DNA of 64,000 nt from Burkholderiales bacterium (GTDB lineage: Bacteria; Pseudomonadota; Gammaproteobacteria; Burkholderiales; JAEUOS01), in the NCBI GenBank assembly GCA_016790635.1, contig JAEUOR010000062.1:1-64000 (forward strand), in the 5' to 3' direction. Made by a program: the position numbers and the translations under genes. Within the stretch, counting starts at the first letter, position 1; each line of letters begins with the position of its first letter. Shown here piece by piece: positions 62,430 through 64,000 of this stretch. The notes beneath the pieces were generated by a model. That model was not told the origin of the DNA and did no database searches. It saw nothing but the letters and a program-made list of their open reading frames with translations.

Positions 62430-64000
62430 ATGGCCAAGCTAAAACTGAAAGGGGACTTCTGGAAGTCCGACTGGTTTCTTGGCGTCGTCATCGTCATCCT
62501 TGTCCTGGCGTTCAAGAACGGCGAATTGCTGCAAAGCCTGGAACGCAAGGCCTACGATCTGGGCGTCAAGGCCTCTTCCAAGGAGCCGAACAAGAACATC
62601 GCGATCATCGCGATCGACGATACCAGCATCAACAACATCGGTCGCTGGCCCTGGAGCCGCGACATCCACGCCAAGATGGCCGACATGCTGTCGGCTGCCA
62701 AGGTGCGCGTGATCGGCAATACGGTGTTCTTCTTCGAGGAACAGAAGGACCCTGGCCTCGTCTACATCAGCAAGCTGTCTGAATTATTCGGCAAGATCTC
62801 CAACGATCCCAACGCGGCACAGGGTGACCTGGCGCAGTTCGGCACCCTGCTCAAGCAAGCCGAGGCCGACCTCAACACCGACCGCAAGCTGGCTGACTCC
62901 TATGCCAAGGCCGGCAACGTCATGCTGCCCATGGTATTCGCCCTGGGCGAGCCGCGCGGCAAGCCGGACAAGGCCCTGCCTGAATTTGCCGGAAAAAGTT
63001 CCTTCGAGGACAAGAACGGCGAGGCCGTGCCGTCTTCCGCCATCCAGTTGCCCATCGATGTGCTCGGCAAGAGTGCTGCCGGTGTAGGGCACTTGAACGA
63101 CCTGCCCGATGTCGATGGCGGGGTGCGCACCGAACCACTGGTGGTGCAGTACTACGACCGCTTTTTTCCCTCCTACTCTCTCATGATCGCGGCCAAGAGC
63201 CTGAACCTGGGAGTGAGCGACATCAAGGTTACCTGGCATGAGCAACTCAAGCTGGGCAAGCTGGCGATCACGACCGACGCGCAGAACCAGATGTATACCT
63301 ACTACTACAAGGATCGTGACGGCAAAAAGGCCTTCCAGATCGACTCCTTCTATGACGTTCTGACCGGCAAGATCAACGCCGCCGAGCGTTATGCCGGAAA
63401 GATCGTCCTCATCGGACCGACCGCTGCAGGCGTGGGAACGAGCTTTCCGACCCCGGTCTCGGCGGCCATGACCCCGGTGGAAAAGATGGCGCACTCGGTT
63501 TCCTCGATCCTGTCCGAGCACTTTTTTGTCTCGCCAGGCTGGTCGATCATCGTCGAGCTTCTGGTGCTGGTACTGGTGGCCGCCTACCTCATCGCGCTGT
63601 TGCCGCGCCTGAAGGCGCGTCCTGCAGCCATGATCACACTGGGCATCCTGGTTCTGCTTCTGGCGACGCACTTCGCGCTCATGGTCTCGGCAGGCATGTG
63701 GATCCAGCTGATGGTGCCGGCCACATTGCTTCTGGTCGGGCATCTGTTGCTCACGACCAAGCGCTTCATCGTCACCGAGGCCGGCAAGCAGAAGTCAGAC
63801 GTCGAATCGGCCGAATCCAACCGCATGCTGGGACTGGCTTTCCAGGGCCAGGGGCAGCTTGACATGGCCTTCGACAAGTTCCGCAAGGTGCCTTTCGATG
63901 GTGCCGTGATGGACAATCTCTACAACCTGGCGCTGGATTTCGAGCGCAAGCGCCAGTTCAACAAGGCGCAGGCGGTCTACGAGCACATGGCGGGATACGA
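62430..64000 (+). CDS. CHASE2 sensor protein with C-terminal TPR, partial
   Basis: At least 523 residues, open at the window end. One N-terminal membrane helix (about 16-28) is followed by a large extracytoplasmic CHASE2 domain (about 35-355) with IAIIAIDDTSINNIGRWPW at its start and KIVLIGPTAAGVG near its end. Three membrane helices (about 370-440) come next, and then a cytoplasmic part beginning with TPR-like units (MLGLAFQGQGQLDMAFDKFR). In betaproteobacteria this type of protein precedes a Ser/Thr protein kinase gene, which would lie outside the window. Confidence 0.88.
   Translation, partial: MAKLKLKGDFWKSDWFLGVVIVILVLAFKNGELLQSLERKAYDLGVKASSKEPNKNIAIIAIDDTSINNIGRWPWSRDIHAKMADMLSAAKVRVIGNTVFFFEEQKDPGLVYISKLSELFGKISNDPNAAQGDLAQFGTLLKQAEADLNTDRKLADSYAKAGNVMLPMVFALGEPRGKPDKALPEFAGKSSFEDKNGEAVPSSAIQLPIDVLGKSAAGVGHLNDLPDVDGGVRTEPLVVQYYDRFFPSYSLMIAAKSLNLGVSDIKVTWHEQLKLGKLAITTDAQNQMYTYYYKDRDGKKAFQIDSFYDVLTGKINAAERYAGKIVLIGPTAAGVGTSFPTPVSAAMTPVEKMAHSVSSILSEHFFVSPGWSIIVELLVLVLVAAYLIALLPRLKARPAAMITLGILVLLLATHFALMVSAGMWIQLMVPATLLLVGHLLLTTKRFIVTEAGKQKSDVESAESNRMLGLAFQGQGQLDMAFDKFRKVPFDGAVMDNLYNLALDFERKRQFNKAQAVYEHMAGY

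Overview
The window reads as three unrelated stretches of proteobacterial DNA joined end to end, most likely a chimeric metagenome contig. Part A (1 to about 16.2 kb) is a sphingomonad-type alphaproteobacterium: it opens with a permuted two-piece tmRNA whose tag reads ANDNEALALAA, and carries carAB, dnaG and rpoD. Part B (about 16.2 to about 24.1 kb) is a second, higher-GC alphaproteobacterium of uncertain order. Part C (about 24.1 to 64 kb) is a betaproteobacterium, shown by the blocks ribBA-ribH-nusB-thiL-pgpA-pncC and recA-recX-sucC-sucD-terC. The joins seem to lie inside conserved genes: the 3' part of rpoD, and a sodium:solute symporter gene in which every Leu-Gly pair checked switches from CTG-GGC to CTC-GGC.

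Part A layout: tmRNA, mscL, a lemA operon with three tandem TPM-domain proteins, a Nudix hydrolase, a tiny membrane protein, a rhomboid protease, greA, and carB/carA with a foreign-looking exported-protein gene wedged between them. Then yqeY, a compact element made of a DUF559 nuclease gene inside perfect 43-bp inverted repeats, dnaG and rpoD. The same repeat arms, as a short hairpin pair without the nuclease, sit in frame inside carA. This DUF559/REPIN-like element is the most original signal in the window.

Part B layout: an exported deaminase, a DUF1353 protein, a CAU-anticodon tRNA, a DUF1326/DUF2182 pair, a large BTAD/TPR regulator divergent from a DUF1127 protein, three small membrane proteins and the terminator-proximal half of the symporter.

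Part C layout: an acetate-type operon (acs, YggT-like protein, TPR protein, DUF4212, symporter); a GTGA-coupled operon (metallo-hydrolase, MFS, alpha/beta hydrolase, GDPD lipoprotein); and a probable dehalogenation neighbourhood (LysR, cytosolic reductive dehalogenase, alkylsulfatase-like enzyme, iodotyrosine-deiodinase-like flavoprotein). Next come a methyltransferase, FKBP, MFS plus LysR, a DUF2917 protein, a PcfJ-domain protein and phosphate transport (DUF47 plus Pit). An aromatic ring-cleavage cluster follows (gentisate dioxygenase, two hydratases, fumarylacetoacetase, MaiA, 4HBT-type thioesterase), then the riboflavin block, recA with a LexA box, sucCD, terC, and a CHASE2/TPR protein cut by the window end. 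The dehalogenases and the gentisate route could act in sequence on halogenated hydroxyaromatics, but that link is inference.
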